DNA from: Prorocentrum cordatum
Lineage: Eukaryota; Sar; Dinophyceae; Prorocentrales; Prorocentraceae
Reading direction: 5' to 3'
Length of the DNA: 64,000 nucleotides
Assembly: GCA_963575745.1 (NCBI GenBank)
Contig: CAUYUJ010020168.1
Location: forward strand, 1-64,000
The notes beneath the pieces are model-generated. The model worked only from the letters and a program-made list of their open reading frames with translations. It was not told the DNA's origin and did not search any database. Both the position numbers and the translations under genes were made by a program. Positions 41,729 through 52,980 of this stretch are shown here, piece by piece. How positions within the stretch are numbered: the stretch's first letter is position 1; each line of letters begins with the position of its first letter.

Positions 41729-41812
41729 CTGGCCAGCTGGGGGAACTGCGGGTTCGTCCGCAGCCTGGCCAGCTCGGGGGGCACCTCGGCGTCAAGCCGG
41801 CCGAGGCCGAGG
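41729..41812 (-). CDS. RAD23: RAD23-like, XPC-binding domain, first exon (candidate)
   Basis: The minus strand reads RLDAEVPPELARLRTNPQFP then QLAR. This fits the start of the Rad23 XPC-binding domain (PLEFLRNQPQF-type). The 5' limit is uncertain. The 3' limit is put at GGCCAG, followed by GACGTC; the intron would run to CGAAG/G at 41538. Both junctions carry AGG, so the intron is flanked by a short direct repeat and its donor is not GT, as is frequent in dinoflagellates. Confidence 0.5.
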
Positions 41813-42254
41813 GAGGAGCATCTCGAGAGCTCTGACCTCGATGCCTCGACGGCACGCGCCGGAGATCTCTCATCTTGTCCCGTCATCCGTGCACCTGGCC
41901 CCGATCAAGTCCCAGAGAGGGGTGAGGGGGCAGACGCGGGAAGGCTCGCGAGCGGGTCGTGGGTGAGTCGCGGGGTGAGTCACGGGGTGGGTCGCGGGTG
42001 GGTCGCGGGGGGGACGACGACAAGAACAAGCAACAAAGAAGCAGAATCCGGGCAACCGAATCCCACTTCACCCGAGCACCCGGGGATGGTGCAAAACCGT
42101 TCGGCCACCTCACTCCGACTTGCGAGTCTGTGGAGGTCTGGAGAAGCGGCGCCGGCGGGAAGGCGGCTCGGTATAGTCGAAGAGGGTACGGAAAGGCTGG
42201 GCACGAAGACCAACAGCAGTTCACGCCCATTTTGAACAATGATCGCTGGCGGTG

Positions 42255-42925
42255 TCACGGTGTCAGCTTGGGACGGACTGCCGCCTGCCCGACAGCGGCC
42301 GCTGCCAGCTTTGGACACCAATCGCTGCTGGGCATCGTCGCCATTGTTCCGCACCCATGTCGGGCGTCCAGAGCTCGGCTACACGTAAGAGCAACCCTAG
42401 GCAATCGTGGCCTCAGGTGCGCGCAAGCCGCTGCTATCGCATTTCATTCAGCCATCTGGGGACGCCAATGTGCCTCGGGCATTTACTGAGCCGAGTCAAT
42501 GCAAACCCCGGCTAGTCGGGCCTTGAAGGAACCTGCAAAAAAATCCTGCAGATCCTGCACGTAAACCCAGGTCAGTGCATCCCTGGCCCTGCAGGATCCT
42601 GCACAAACCGGCGCTCTGGCCGTTCCCCGTTTGCACTCACCCCCGTCCCATGAGCCCCAGTGTGCCCGCACCAGAGGTCACTCCGCCGAAAGGTCACTCT
42701 TATAGAGGCCTCCTAGATGGGGTCCGCGTAGATGGGGTCGGAGAATTGCACCGCATCGCCGATTTATCACCGATGCATCGGCGACGTCGGCGATGCATCG
42801 GCGACGTCGACGCGAAGCAAATCGGGCCCCACATCAAGCCACACCAGCGATGCCTCCGCGATGCGGCGCGACCCTCCGACCCCGTCCACTCCGACCCCAC
42901 CTGGGAGGCCCAGATCCTTACGCTT
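42255..42925. repeat. GATGCATCGGCGAC repeats in unassigned sequence
   Basis: GGCGATGCATCGGCGACGTC occurs twice at 42770-42815, with looser relatives at about 43950 and 44035. 42520-42610 has GATCCTGCA repeats. 42668-42703 (CACCAGAGGTCACTCCGCCG...GGTCACTCT) recurs at 45809-45840. If the RAD23 reading is right, this is intron. Confidence 0.5.
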
Positions 42926-42929
42926 AGCC

Positions 42930-43070
42930 GAACAGGGGCGGCCTCCGCGCCGCCGCCGCCGCCCCCGGCGGGCATCGCCGGGAACGCCGCGGCGCCGGGC
43001 GGCAGCGCCGCGCCGCCCGCGGCCGGCGGCCCGCCCGCGCCGCCCGGCACGGGCGCAGCGCCCTCGGGCG
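42930..43070 (-). CDS. RAD23: RAD23-like Gly/Ala/Pro linker exon (tentative)
   Basis: The minus strand encodes PGGAGGPPAAGGAALPPGAA then AFPAMPAGGGGGGAEAAP, a low-complexity segment like the linker between UBA1 and the XPC-binding domain in Rad23. It lies between candidate exons for exactly those two domains. Low complexity makes this weak evidence on its own. Confidence 0.25.
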
Positions 43071-43509
43071 GGCCTGCGAGGCCAGCGGGGATGCCTCGGG
43101 CGGGGCGGGCAGCGTCGCGGCGGCAGCGGCGGCGTCGTCGTCGTCCTCCAACTCGTCGTCCTCGTCGTCGTCCTCCACGTAAGACGAAGCCAGGACGAGG
43201 AGAACATCGGGTGATGATACATCGTGGATCTCTGAGATCTAGCGGCTATGGAGGATGTCTCGGGCGGCGCGGCCTTCTCAGAGCGTTCGAACACTCTGAG
43301 GACGGTCCGGAACGTTCTGGAACGGATTGATCCTCGTCCCAGCCCCGTCCGACCTCGTCCTCCTCCTGCAGAGGGCGCCGTTTAGGCGCGAGGGCTTGGG
43401 CTTGGGCCCCCTGGGAGCACGACCGGTCCTCATCCTTGTCGCGCTGACCCGGAAATCTCTGGCCTGGAAATCCACGGGCCAACCGCGGCATCACAGCCCA
43501 ACAGAATCA

Positions 43510-43800
43510 CAGCCTGATCCTCCTCCTCCTCCTCCTTCTCGTCGCTCTTCCTCCTCCTCCTCCTTCTCGTCGCTCTTCCTGTCGTGCTTTCTCGGCCAGC
43601 GCCGGCGCAGAGTGCGGCGGCGGCCCCGGCAGCGGCGGCGGCGGTCTGCGGCGGTGGTGGCGGCGGCGTGCGGCATGCGGCGGCAGAGGCGGCGAACACG
43701 ACGGCGGCGAAGACAACTGACGGCGGCAACGGTGACGAGAAGGAGGAGGTGGAGGAGGAGGAGGAGGAGGACGAGGCGGAGGATGAGGATGGTGTGGACG
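43510..43800. repeat. CCT and GGA microsatellites around a GGC-rich core
   Basis: 43510-43575 has two CTCCTCCTTCTCGTCGCTCT copies; 43740-43790 is (GGA)n. No gene assigned. Confidence 0.7.
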
Positions 43801-44134
43801 AGGAGAGGACAACAGACAGGAAAGTGGGAAGCGCACGGGAACGCCGAAAATGGAGAGAAATACCTCAGAAGCCCCTCTTCCCCCATGTGAGGGGCAGAGG
43901 CAAGGAGATAGGGGGAATGACTCAGGGAAAGAAACATTGATCTGGAATCGGCGATACATCTTCGTTGGATCGGCGACGTGTTCCGACAGCGAAAGCGCAC
44001 GTTCCTGCGCGGGCTGGGCTATCAGGCCCCGGTCGGCGATGCATGGGCGACTGGGCATCAGTGCATCCAGCCCTGAGGCCAGCGCCTCCTAACGTTGCCC
44101 AGAACCATGGCCTGCGGCCCCTCTTCTTCTTGAT

Positions 44135-44340
44135 TGTCACTCCTCCCCCCCCTTCCTCCTCCTCCTCCTCCTCCCTCCTCCTCCTCTCCTCCTCCTCCTC
44201 CTCCTCCTCCTCCCTCCTCCTCCTCCTCCTCCTCCTCCTCCTCCTCCTCCTCCTCCTCCTCTCTCGCTCTTCCTCGCCCCTCCTCGCTCCTCCTCCTCCT
44301 CGCCCCTCGCCGCTCCTCGCTCCTCCCTTCCCTCCTTCCC
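44135..44340. repeat. (CCT)n microsatellite
   Basis: Long CCT run, ending in CTCGCTCCTCCTC repeats just downstream (on the minus strand) of the UBA exon. Confidence 0.95.
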
Positions 44341-44345
44341 GGTTG

Positions 44346-44478
44346 TCACTCTCCCCTTTGGGCGCCGTTCATGAGGTACTCCACAGCGCGGTCCGGGTTG
44401 CCGAAGGCCGCCTGGAGGCAGCGCTCGACCTGTGGACGCTCGAAGCCCATGTTGCACAGCTCCTGCAGGCCGGGATGA
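44346..44478 (-). CDS. RAD23: RAD23-like UBA1 domain exon
   Basis: The minus strand reads [20 protein letters not shown], then [20 protein letters not shown]. This is a full ubiquitin-associated domain, with the MGF turn and the [13 protein letters not shown] signature specific to Rad23 UBA1. The frame ends at a stop (44346) after AQRGE, but a donor near GCCCAAAGG could come first. The acceptor may be at CTGCAG/GAGCTG. UBA1 binds ubiquitin and polyubiquitin chains. I find neither the N-terminal ubiquitin-like domain upstream nor UBA2 downstream in the window, so this is a split gene with missing exons or a fragment. Confidence 0.65.
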
Positions 44479-44479
44479 G

Positions 44480-45845
44480 AAGCAGCCTTCGGCGGCCCTT
44501 CGGCGGCATCCCAAGATCTCCTGGGAGACCGTCGAAGTCTGTGACAAGGGCGGGCGGTGAGGACGCAAGGGCCCTGAACGCCGAAGTTGGCACTTTTTGG
44601 GCGGCGGGCTGCCAACACTCTGAAGGGCTGGCCAATGAAAACAGCGATGGACGGGCCGCAGAGGCAAGGACGCAAGGGTACCCTCAGGACATCCGTGCGT
44701 CCTTACTATGAGTTTTGACTATATGTTTTTCAACCCTGGCGTGTCCCCCATTTCGGCCTCTGGGGCCCCAGGTCGGGTCCCTGGGCATTCAAAAATCAAC
44801 ATGGGACGCAATCTTGCCCCAGAGGAAGGGGTCGGGGCCGCTGGGGCCGCGGATTGAACATATTATACTACAGGATGGCTGGGTTCGGCTCGGAAGTCTG
44901 CTTCGGCGGCATCCGGATCGGAGGCCTTCGGCAGCCTTCGGCGGCAGCGTGGATGTTGTCGCCATCACCGTCTACGATACACACGGCTCATCTGCAGTGC
45001 CAGGCCACTTTGATTATCATGTCTGCGGCAAGTCATGGGAGCCTCAAGTGCCATCTTGCTGGCTCTTGCGAACCGACGCTGGCTAACCGACGCTACTCGA
45101 CGATGGACCGGCGCCTTCTCATCGACCACCAGACGCTAGCGCATGCGAATTCACTCCGAGACGGTGCTTCGAGGATGCACAAGGCACCCATGAGTGTCTA
45201 ATCGAGGGAGGGACAGACAGCTGCTTGGACACACAGGGCAACGGAAGGGCAGACAGCTGCTTGATTAGTGGCTAGTGGCTAACGGGGGAAACACAAGGCA
45301 CGCATGAGACGGTGCTTCGAGGCCCCCCCGCGCCCCGACGCCAATGGAGGGACAGACAGCTGCAGGACCACACACTTCCGGAGCTCCGCGCGGCTCTCTT
45401 GGACCTGCGCTGAATGAAGGGGCCCTGGGACACACAAATAAATATACACTAATGAAAAGATTCCCCATATTTTCCCATATTTTCTATGTTTTATGTGTGT
45501 GTGTGTGTGTTTCGTTCCCTCCTGCGCTGAACCCCTCTCCCCTCCCCGGTGCTGAACCCCTCTCCCCGGGGCGGAGCCGCGAGGGCGCCGCGAGGGGCTT
45601 GCTTCCAGCACAGATCCAAGACCTCCGCGCGGAGCTTCGGCGGTTACCGTGGTCCCGTGGTGACTCCTCAGCTGCACGCGAGAGCGACCCTCTGGGCAAG
45701 AGTGGTCCTTGGTGCGCGGCGTTTGCGAGGCGCGAGGGGGCCAAACTCGAGCGCGCAAGCCGCGGCTATGGCAGAGCGTTCGGCGATCGGAGGACCCCAA
45801 TGGGCGCGCACCAGAGGTCACTCCGGCGAACGGTCACTCTGGCGT
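44480..45845. other. Unassigned sequence with short repeats
   Basis: GGGACAGACAGCTGC recurs near 45210, 45250 and 45345 with CACAAGGCAC pieces. 45376-45410 and 45625-45650 share CTCCGCGCGGAGC-like sequence. A 123-codon plus frame at 44715-45086 has no motif. Confidence 0.4.
45415..45525 (-). repeat. Dispersed repeat D, copy 2 (inverted)
   Basis: The complement reads GGGAACGAAACACACACAC, then ATATGGGAAAATATGGGGA, then TGTATATTTATTTGTGTGTC and AGGGCCCCTT, matching 26785-26965. Confidence 0.6.
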
Positions 45846-46010
45846 CTAGACTTCGGTCGGACATGTCCTCCTACAGGCGGATTTTGGAGGATAAATCATC
45901 AAAACATATTCGGAAGTAGTCAAGAGTAACAGACAAATCATTCCCATAATATTGCTTATGCTATGTTCGAAGATTCCTTCTGTAAAGGAACAGGCCCAGC
46001 TTAAATCTAG
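45846..46010. mobile_element. Small inverted-repeat (MITE-like) element, copy 2 (165 bp)
   Basis: Left CTAGACTTCGGTCGGACATG then TCCTCCTACAGGCGGA. The complement of the right end is CTAGATTTAAGCTGGGCC then TGTTCCTTTACAGAAGGA. AT-richer interior, no frame. Followed by TCGACCTCCTTCGA, as is copy 3. Confidence 0.7.
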
Positions 46011-46266
46011 TCGACCTCCTTCGATTGAGCAGGGTCCGACCATCAAGGCATTTCTGTAGGTCTACCAGGACATGTTCTCATAACCCCACAATGTTCTAAT
46101 ACAACAAATGTTCTCATAACATAAGTCCGATGGGCTAAAACGAGACAGTCCGAGCCAGGAATGTTCTAAGAACACTTCGTGGAAACCACAAAAGGTTCTT
46201 AGAACACTCTTTGGTAGGCCTACAGGCACTCCAGGACGCTTCGCCACTGCTGGGCCCGAACTAAGT

Positions 46267-46440
46267 CTAGTCTTAGGTCGGGCATGTCCCAATAAAGGCG
46301 GATCTTGGACGAAAAACCAAAAATACCCTAAAACAGCTTCCAAACGTGCTCCAAACATCATCAAACCATCGTCCCTGGACTATTTTAAAACTATTTTGGA
46401 ATACTCCCCCTGTAGAGGGACAGGCCAGACTTACGTCTAG
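46267..46440. mobile_element. Small inverted-repeat (MITE-like) element, copy 3 (174 bp)
   Basis: Left CTAGTCTTAGGTCGGGCATG then TCCCAATAAAGGCGGA. The complement of the right end is CTAGACGTAAGTCTGGCC then TGTCCCTCTACAGGGGGA. It lies 256 bp beyond copy 2 in the same orientation. Confidence 0.7.
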
Positions 46441-46587
46441 TCGACCTCCTTCGAACCCAGCGCTTCGGTGCAACGCCGAGTCCTGGATGGTGGCCTCCGC
46501 CCCTGGCCGGCCGCGCGCCAGGGGGGGGGGCGAGAGGCGAGAGAGGGGAGGGGCTCCCGAGCGGAGACGAAACGCCAGGGCGATATC

Positions 46588-46681
46588 CTCCTCCTCCTCC
46601 TCATCCTCCTCCTCTTCCCCCTCCTCCTCCTCCTCCTCCTCCTCCTCCTCCTCCTCCTCCTCGTCCTCCTCCTCCTCCTCG

Positions 46682-46713
<32 letters not shown>

Positions 46714-46735
46714 CTCCTCCTCCTCCTCCTGCTCC
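46588..46735. repeat. (CCT)n microsatellite
   Basis: CCTCCT run with CTCTTCC and CTCGT interruptions. Confidence 0.95.
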
Positions 46736-47282
46736 TCCCGTATCCATATGGCGGACTCCAGAAACAGTGCGGGCGCGGCCGCAAGAAACCCTCCCAAGAA
46801 ACCCAACCCTGAGAACCCGGGCGCGAGATGCACCTGAGGGGAGACCTGGAGCACCCTTAACGCAGCAGCTCCTTCAGCGGCTGCCGAAGTCACCGCGCAG
46901 CGCGAGGAGCGAAAACACCCAGGATACCCTGACGAAAAACATACGACGAATTCCGCAAACCCGGAACCCCAAAAAACGTTTTCATCTCTTGGGGTCACGT
47001 CTGTTACTTCCGCCACCTTCCGCCGAGCTTCCGCTGGCGGAGGCGGCCCCGTTCTACTTCCGCTGTCCTTCCGCCGCCTTCCGCCGCGGAAGAGATGACA
47101 ACTCCTTCGATCCTCGAAAGCAAGGCCCGTTTTGAAACGCCCCTATACCTATACGACCACCCTGCGGGTGATAAAGGAGATTGGCGGGGCAACAATTGGC
47201 AAAAGTGGTGATTGTTGTTCTGACGATGCCTGCGGTGCGGAGTCTAGTGGGTAGTGGATAGCTCGCCGCAAGCGGCGATGTT
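46736..47282. other. Unassigned sequence
   Basis: CTTCCGCC repeats around 47010-47090. No supported gene. Confidence 0.35.
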
Positions 47283-47545
47283 TTGAAATGCGCAACCCAC
47301 GGCGGGACACCGGCGGGACACCAGCGGGACACCGCGGGCCACCGTTTGACGGGAGGAGCATCATTTGGTCCGGCCGCGGCCCAGTCACAGGAGGATTTCG
47401 GGACACCAGCGGGACACCTGCGGGACACCGCGCGGCACCGGTCGCCAGAGGAGAAACATTTGGTCCGGCCGCGGCCATAAGATGAGTTCGGAACATCCGC
47501 GGGACACCAGCGGGACACCGCGGGGCACCGGCCGCCGGAAGAGTT
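47283..47545. repeat. GGGACACCAGCGGGACACC tandem repeat (3 units of about 95 bp)
   Basis: Each unit holds two to three GCGGGACACC copies and then GCACCGG or CCACCG; the first two also have CATTTGGTCCGGCCGCGGCC. Confidence 0.85.
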
Positions 47546-47580
47546 AATCCAGAAGCCCTTGTAATGACGACGATGGTTCG

Positions 47581-47644
47581 GTTCAAAGCAGTCCCCCGGG
47601 ACTGCTTTGAACGCTTCAAAGCAGTCCCCCAGGACTGCTGTGAA
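47581..47644. other. Two adjacent perfect/near-perfect hairpins
   Basis: GTTCAAAGCAGTCCC, two C, then GGGACTGCTTTGAAC (47581-47612) is a perfect 15-bp inverted repeat. A near-copy follows (TTCAAAGCAGTCC...GGACTGCTGTGAA, 47615-47644). A third relative is at 55608-55639. Nothing like it was seen in 1-47 kb. Confidence 0.9.
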
Positions 47645-48394
47645 CGCTTCCCTCAAAGGGACACATGGGGGGCAGCAGCTGCAGGATGATGATGGTGATG
47701 ACGGTGGTGACGATTAATGACGAAGATGGCGATGACGTTAATGATGATGTTCCAACTTGTCCTGACGAAGCGCTGTCCGCAATTGCGGCCACAAACCTAT
47801 TGTTACACTTGCCAGCAGCTGCGGCCATTACCAACGCTTCAATTCGACAGTCCAGACAGCGCGGTCGCTCCACGGCCCCGCGTGGCGCGCGCTCTGCGTC
47901 TGGTCGGACATGTCCGCCCACGCGCGATTGCGCTGAGGAGGCAAACCCTCCGTGAGGGCCCGCGCCGCTACGCTGAAAGATGGCGCAACTGCGGCGCGAT
48001 TATCACTCCACCGCTCCCACTCATCAGCGCGCCGCTCCCACTTGTCAGCGCGCCCTCCCGCCCAGCCCCAGCCTCAAGTGGAAGCATCGTGCCCTCCCTT
48101 CGTGGGATCTTCCGCCCCCCGCTCGCCGCTGCCGCTGGCGCCAGAGGGCCCAACCGCCACTGCGGCATAAGGCATGGTCGCCTCGTGTCCGTCGGCAGCC
48201 TGCTGCCGCTGCGGTTTCCAAGGTCGCTCAGCCTCAGCGGCTCTCTCCGCAACTGCGGTTCCCCTCTGGGCAGTGTTAGTCTGGGCGCCCTTCCCCGCGA
48301 ACTGCGGTGTCCTTGTCGCCGCCCATCTCGCTGCCCTTCTTGCCGCCCTTGCAAGCGCCTTTTTCTTTCTCCCGCTTCTTTTCCTTTCGCCCCT

Positions 48395-49784
48395 CTAGGC
48401 GAGTGCCCCCGGCGACCTGCGGCCCGCGTCGCGGGCGAAATCCACCAGGGGGAAGTGCGCTCCGCATCGCGCCTTGCCGACGGAGCCGCGCCAGACCGCG
48501 TCGCCCAGCTTGCCCTGTCTGACTCGGAAGGGGCGGGGCACCCGCGAAGTGGCGAAGCGTGTCTGCGACGGCACCAGCCTTGGGCAAGTAAGTCTGCAGC
48601 ATCTTCCCGGGCCATTCGCGTAATCGAAGGTGTGGAAAGAGGCGTCAGGGCAGTCTGTTAAGAACCCGCCAGGGCCGTCGCGCAGGGTGCCCAGGCCCCG
48701 ACGAAGCTCGCATCTACCATGGCAATGCATGAACATGATTGCCATGCTGTCTACTCTGGGCAGGCCGCCTGCTGTCTTCCAGGGGGCCCACGCGGCGACG
48801 TCCACCGTGACTCCGCGACTGCGGCGCCAGGGCGCGAGCTGGAACGCGCACGCGTTGAAATCCCCCATGCAGACCTTGACGCCCCACTTCGCGACGTACT
48901 CGACGATCCACTCGTAGAATTCATTAAAGTTTCTTCGGGCCCCAGTCTTGGTTGGCCAAATTGTGGTGGACGTGCGCCGCCATGGCGTTGAAGGGTTGCC
49001 CCACATGGGGCAACGTTTCGTCCAGGGTGATGCGCGCAACCATCGCCTTCGAGTGCTTGTTGTGCCATTTTGGCGCGGCCACCTCCGCAACTGCGGATTT
49101 CTTCTTCCTCCTCGGCTTGGACATCTCCTTCTTGTGGAAGAGCCCCGTAAAGTCCACGTGAGCAATGTGGCCGCCACTGCGGTCTCTGAGGCCGGTGAGG
49201 AGGGCCCCCGAAGGCTCTCCGCCCTTGACGCACAAGTAGTTGCATCGGGGTCGATTCTGGAACTTCTCGTCCGCAACTGCGGGCGTGCCCTCGCGCGCGT
49301 CGCCCCCCTCCCCCCAGGAATTGCCCCGCAGCGCTCGTCGTCGCGCCCGCAAAGGGCAATGCTTTGGCCAGGGTTGGCGTGGATCTGCGCGAACTCGCAT
49401 TTGCGATGCGCGGGCTTCGATGCGCTCTGTCCGACATTGGCCGCGTAGAAGTCGATGCGCCCCGCTTCGCCCTGCGTTCTTTCCCCGGGCGTCGTAAACA
49501 GATCTCCCCTTCTCCGACGCGCGATACGTCTCGATGACATGCGCCCGCATCCAGGCCCGCGTCTTCGACAACACTTTCGGCATGTAGGGCTCGTTTGTGG
49601 CCGCAGCTGCGGCTTCCGAATCTCCACGCGGCTCCGCCTCGTCAACGGTACTGTCGCCATCTTGCGCCCTTTGGTCGTCGTTATCTTCCGCAACTGCGGC
49701 TTCCTCGCCATCTGCCGCAACTGCGGCTTCGCCTTCATCCGCGTGAATGAGCTCAGGGTTGGCGAAGCGAGTTCCGCGCGGCAT
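48395..49784 (-). pseudogene. Endonuclease/exonuclease/phosphatase-fold nuclease, frameshifted
   Basis: The start is taken at ATG 49784 (MPRGTRFANPELIHADEGEA); an acidic Ala/Glu/Asp-rich part follows. Further on: RCNYLCVKGGEPSGALLTGL, HIAHVDFTGLFHKKEMSKPR, then ITLDETLPHVGQPFNAMAAH and HHNLANQDWGPKK. Near 48935 the frame changes and continues FYEWIVEYVAKWGVKVCMGD-FNACAF. It ends with KLGDAVWRGS and ARCGAHFPLVDFARD before TAG at 48395. GDFN and the late His (GAHFPLV, in place of SDHxPL) are hallmarks of the EEP fold (AP endonuclease, DNase I, LINE endonuclease). A second frame change lies near 48605. Several CCGCAACTGCGG copies sit in it and are read as PQLR, AVA or RSCG. It is the last gene in a minus-strand series and follows the DDE transposase. 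Confidence 0.55.
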
Positions 49785-50280
49785 CGCCTGCGACGCCGCT
49801 GCTGGGCGCGCAGGCGGCCACGTGGGGGCGACTGCGCGGGCGCCGCCTCGAGCCGCGGCGGCTACCGACGCGCCCAAAAGGAGAATGGGAGTATATGGCA
49901 GGAGATGGGAGGAGACCTGGATACGTTGCAGGTCGGATGGCACGAGGGGACAAGGGGGGCGATGGGGGGCAGGAAGAGGGCGAGGAAACCATTTTGTCGC
50001 ATCACCACACACATTGAAACGCACTTGGGGCCACACGTCCTCAGGGCGCGCAGCGACAACGCTTCTCGAAAATCCGCAAGTGCGGTCTTTGCATCCATTT
50101 TGGCTCATGATGGATTTCCCCAAGGTCCGCAACTGCGGCTTGCAGGGGCTACGGGGGGAATCACCGGGGCCATTTGCCCGCCCAGGGTCCTCGCAGTCTC
50201 CGAGTGCACGAACTGCGACGGCGCCGAGCGATTCCCACACGCCGCGTCGTTGGCGACTCGCTGCAGCCACCCAGCAAACG

Positions 50281-52919
50281 TCAACGGCCATTGCTCCTTA
50301 TGATCATTGCACATCTCTTCGTCCCGATTCGTTTTGAACCAACCCCCCCCCTCTGATCGTCCGAGAGGACGCCCTTTCCGCGAGCCAGGTGGTCCAAAGC
50401 AGCCATCCTGTCGCTCTTCACCTTGAACTCCTCTGGGTTCCACTGGGCCAGGGCGTACTTGTTCACCAAGGCCGCCTCCGCCGCAACTGCGGCCTCCTCC
50501 TTCTCCCTCAGAACAACGTCGGCCTCCCGAGTATGCTTCTAAATGTCGTGGAGGGCCTTCGTCCTGTCGTTCGCCTCTGTCGCCATGCGCCGCCGTTTCG
50601 CCGCAACTGCGGCCTCGTGGTCTCGCTGGGCAGTCAACGCTCGTAGGAGGTCGTCGTCCTCCCACGCCAGCTCTCGCAACCGCCTCTTCTGTTTGCGTTG
50701 TTCTGCAAGGCAATGTTGCGCCATTTTCTCCATGCCCGCATTGCGCAGCATACCTTCCACCTCGCGAAGCGCGTCTGCCACAGACGTCGCCACTTCCACC
50801 TGCTCGGCCGCGCGGGCGTCGACAACCACGGGGCTCATAGAGGTCTGCGCTTCCCGAGGCCCATCATCCGCAGCTGCGGCAACGCTGTGCTCCGCCATAG
50901 CCTCCTCCCAGTCGGCCTCCTCGCCCTCCTCGTCGCCCTCCTCTCCCCCCTCGGCCTCATCGGCCTCCTCGTCGCCCTCCGCGTGGCATGGCTTCGGGCC
51001 AAGCACTTCCTCTCCGAGCATGTTCGACACGGCATCTGAGGTTTTATGAGTTTCGTACTCGAGAATGAGCCGCTTCACGTCATTGCATGACCACTTAAGG
51101 CGCCCCTTCCAGCATTCCTCCCTGGCCCCCGCGACTGCGGCATCCACTTTCGCTCGAAGGCCCCCTGCTTCCCAGAGCTGCGCCGCCTCTCGGCAAATCT
51201 CCAGATCGCCAGACTTGTCAGAAGGCGCCCCTATGCCGACTTCCCGAAAACCCTGCGCAGCGCCCACGTGCAACTGCAGATTGCTGAGCACAGAAACCAT
51301 CCACTCCGCGCACTCGGCACGCCGCAACTGCGGCGCGTGTTTGCCGAACGCCATATGCTGCACCAGCGCTTTGGTTTCGAGGGCAATGTGCAAGCGTTTC
51401 ACGCGCTGGTTCAAGTCCGTGTCCACAGGCTGCGCAACTGCAGTTGCCCCCCCGCCGCGAATGATCAAACCGTCGCCGCGCTGCCGGGCGAGTCTCCGCA
51501 CAGAGTCCGCTTTGCGCTGTTGATGGTCATCAACCATGAGGATGCGGCGCTTTCCCCCCGACTGCGGGTCGTCGGGCCCCTTTCCCGCAAGTGCCACCGC
51601 AGGAACGATATGACGTCGTCTGTGCGGTAGGACCCCTTCTCAGACGTCGCCGTGCCCACCCATGGCGGGAAGCCGCTACTGCGGGCATGAGCGGCCAAGT
51701 CCTCAGCGACGACAGTCCCCCCCTTGAACATCAGCTCCGCGGGCGGAGGTCCGCAACTGCGGATGTCCCCCACGTCGCTCGACACCGTCAGGTTCTCGGT
51801 CCACCGACTCTTGCTGTCGTCGCGCGCCTCCGCGAGCGGAACAATGCCACCCTTCACAGCCCAGGTCGGCTTCGAGGCTGAGGAGGACTCGTCGTGGTGA
51901 AATGGCGACTGGTCCCAGTTCAGGATGTGCGGGTCGTCCCCAATAAGCTCCTCCGCGGCTGCGCGGACCCTCGCTACGTTCAGGATCATTGTCTGGGCGC
52001 GCGATTGGAGCAGCCACTTCGGGATCTTGTATTTGCGATTCGGCTTCCTCATGCTCAGTCCGTAGGAGCGCCGCCACTTGGCCCGCCGCCGGGCCCGCAA
52101 CTGCGGCACCTTCGGTTTGATCCCCCGCTTCGTGGCCTCCACGCAGTCCTCCGCGACGAGTTTCTTCGCCTTGGTGAGCAGCAAAGACTGGGGGGACCTG
52201 GCGAGCATCTGGGGCATTTCTTCCGCGACTGCGGTTCGCTTCGCCACCGCCTCCCAGTCCACCGAGTACCTCACGTGGGAACACCATTCGCATAGGGCGG
52301 CCTCCGACCATGGAGCCTTCGTCGGCGCGCCTTGCGCGCCGCGGCCGCGGCGCCGGCAGCCAGCGCCGCCCACTGCGGTAATTCCATATTTTTGGCGCTC
52401 CCTGTATAACCACTTTGAAACCATCTTCTTCTGGTAGACCAACCCCCAGCCCTTCGGCAATGCGAACCGCCCGCAGAACGACACGAGCGAGTAATGTGGC
52501 AGAGAGCCAACGCCCAACCAACCGCAACTGCGCGCGTGCTTGTCCAACTCCTTGCACGCCAACTGCCGGTTTCGAAGCATGCGCGGGCATGCCTTGCTCT
52601 GCTCAGGCTGAGCTGCGGGCTTCGGGCGCGCGCGGGCCAGCGCGTGCGCCCTGATCTGCTCGCGCAACGCCTCTGTCATGGATGCAGCCATGGCCAACAG
52701 CGCCCCGTCTTCCTTCGCGCCCGCCCCCCGTTTCAACGTCTCCATGAGGAGGGGGCTTAGCGCGCCTGGCCCCCCGAGCGCGTCTGTTGGTTTGCGCTCG
52801 CCCTCGGCGTCGCCCAGGGCGATGGGCCTGGGAGGGCCGCTGCCCCCGCAACTGCGGTGCGCCTTCGCGGCCTCGATGTCGAATTCCCGCGTGGCCGCGA
52901 GCACGTCGCGCAACGCTCA
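50281..52919 (-). pseudogene. Pogo/Tigger-like DDE transposase, frameshifted
   Basis: Minus strand; first good ATG at 52745 (METLKRGAGAKEDGALL), frame open from 52916. 52450-52000: ELDKHARSCGWLGVGS, YSLVSFCGRFALPKGWGLVY, KYKIPKWLLQSRAQT. Catalytic part: ILNWDQSPFHHDE (first Asp, about 51912), RWTENLTVSSD, ELMFKGGTVVAEDLAAH. Near 51560 the frame shifts and continues RRILMVDDHQQRK (second Asp), DGLIIRGGGATAVAQPVDTD then LNQRVKR (third Asp). This is the IDQTP, MD, GGGAT..DTDL pattern of dinoflagellate DDE-superfamily transposases. The acidic and coiled-coil C-terminal part (REVEGMLRNAGMEKMAQHCL) ends at TAG 50539, but the same frame goes on with protein-like sequence (NKYALAQWNPEEFKVKSDRM) to 50281. 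At least seven CCGCNACTGCGG copies lie inside. Not functional as written unless the shift is repaired by splicing. Confidence 0.7.
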
Positions 52920-52980
52920 GCGGGCCCGCCCCCTCCGCGCACGGCGCACCCACCGCAAATGCGGCCGCCCAGCGGCGCAC

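Noticed and set aside
50092-50113. Plus-strand CCATTTTGGCTCA match to the spliced leader
   Set aside because: Thirteen bases match but the 5' part does not. It lies on the opposite strand to the local genes, inside a minus-strand open frame; probably chance.
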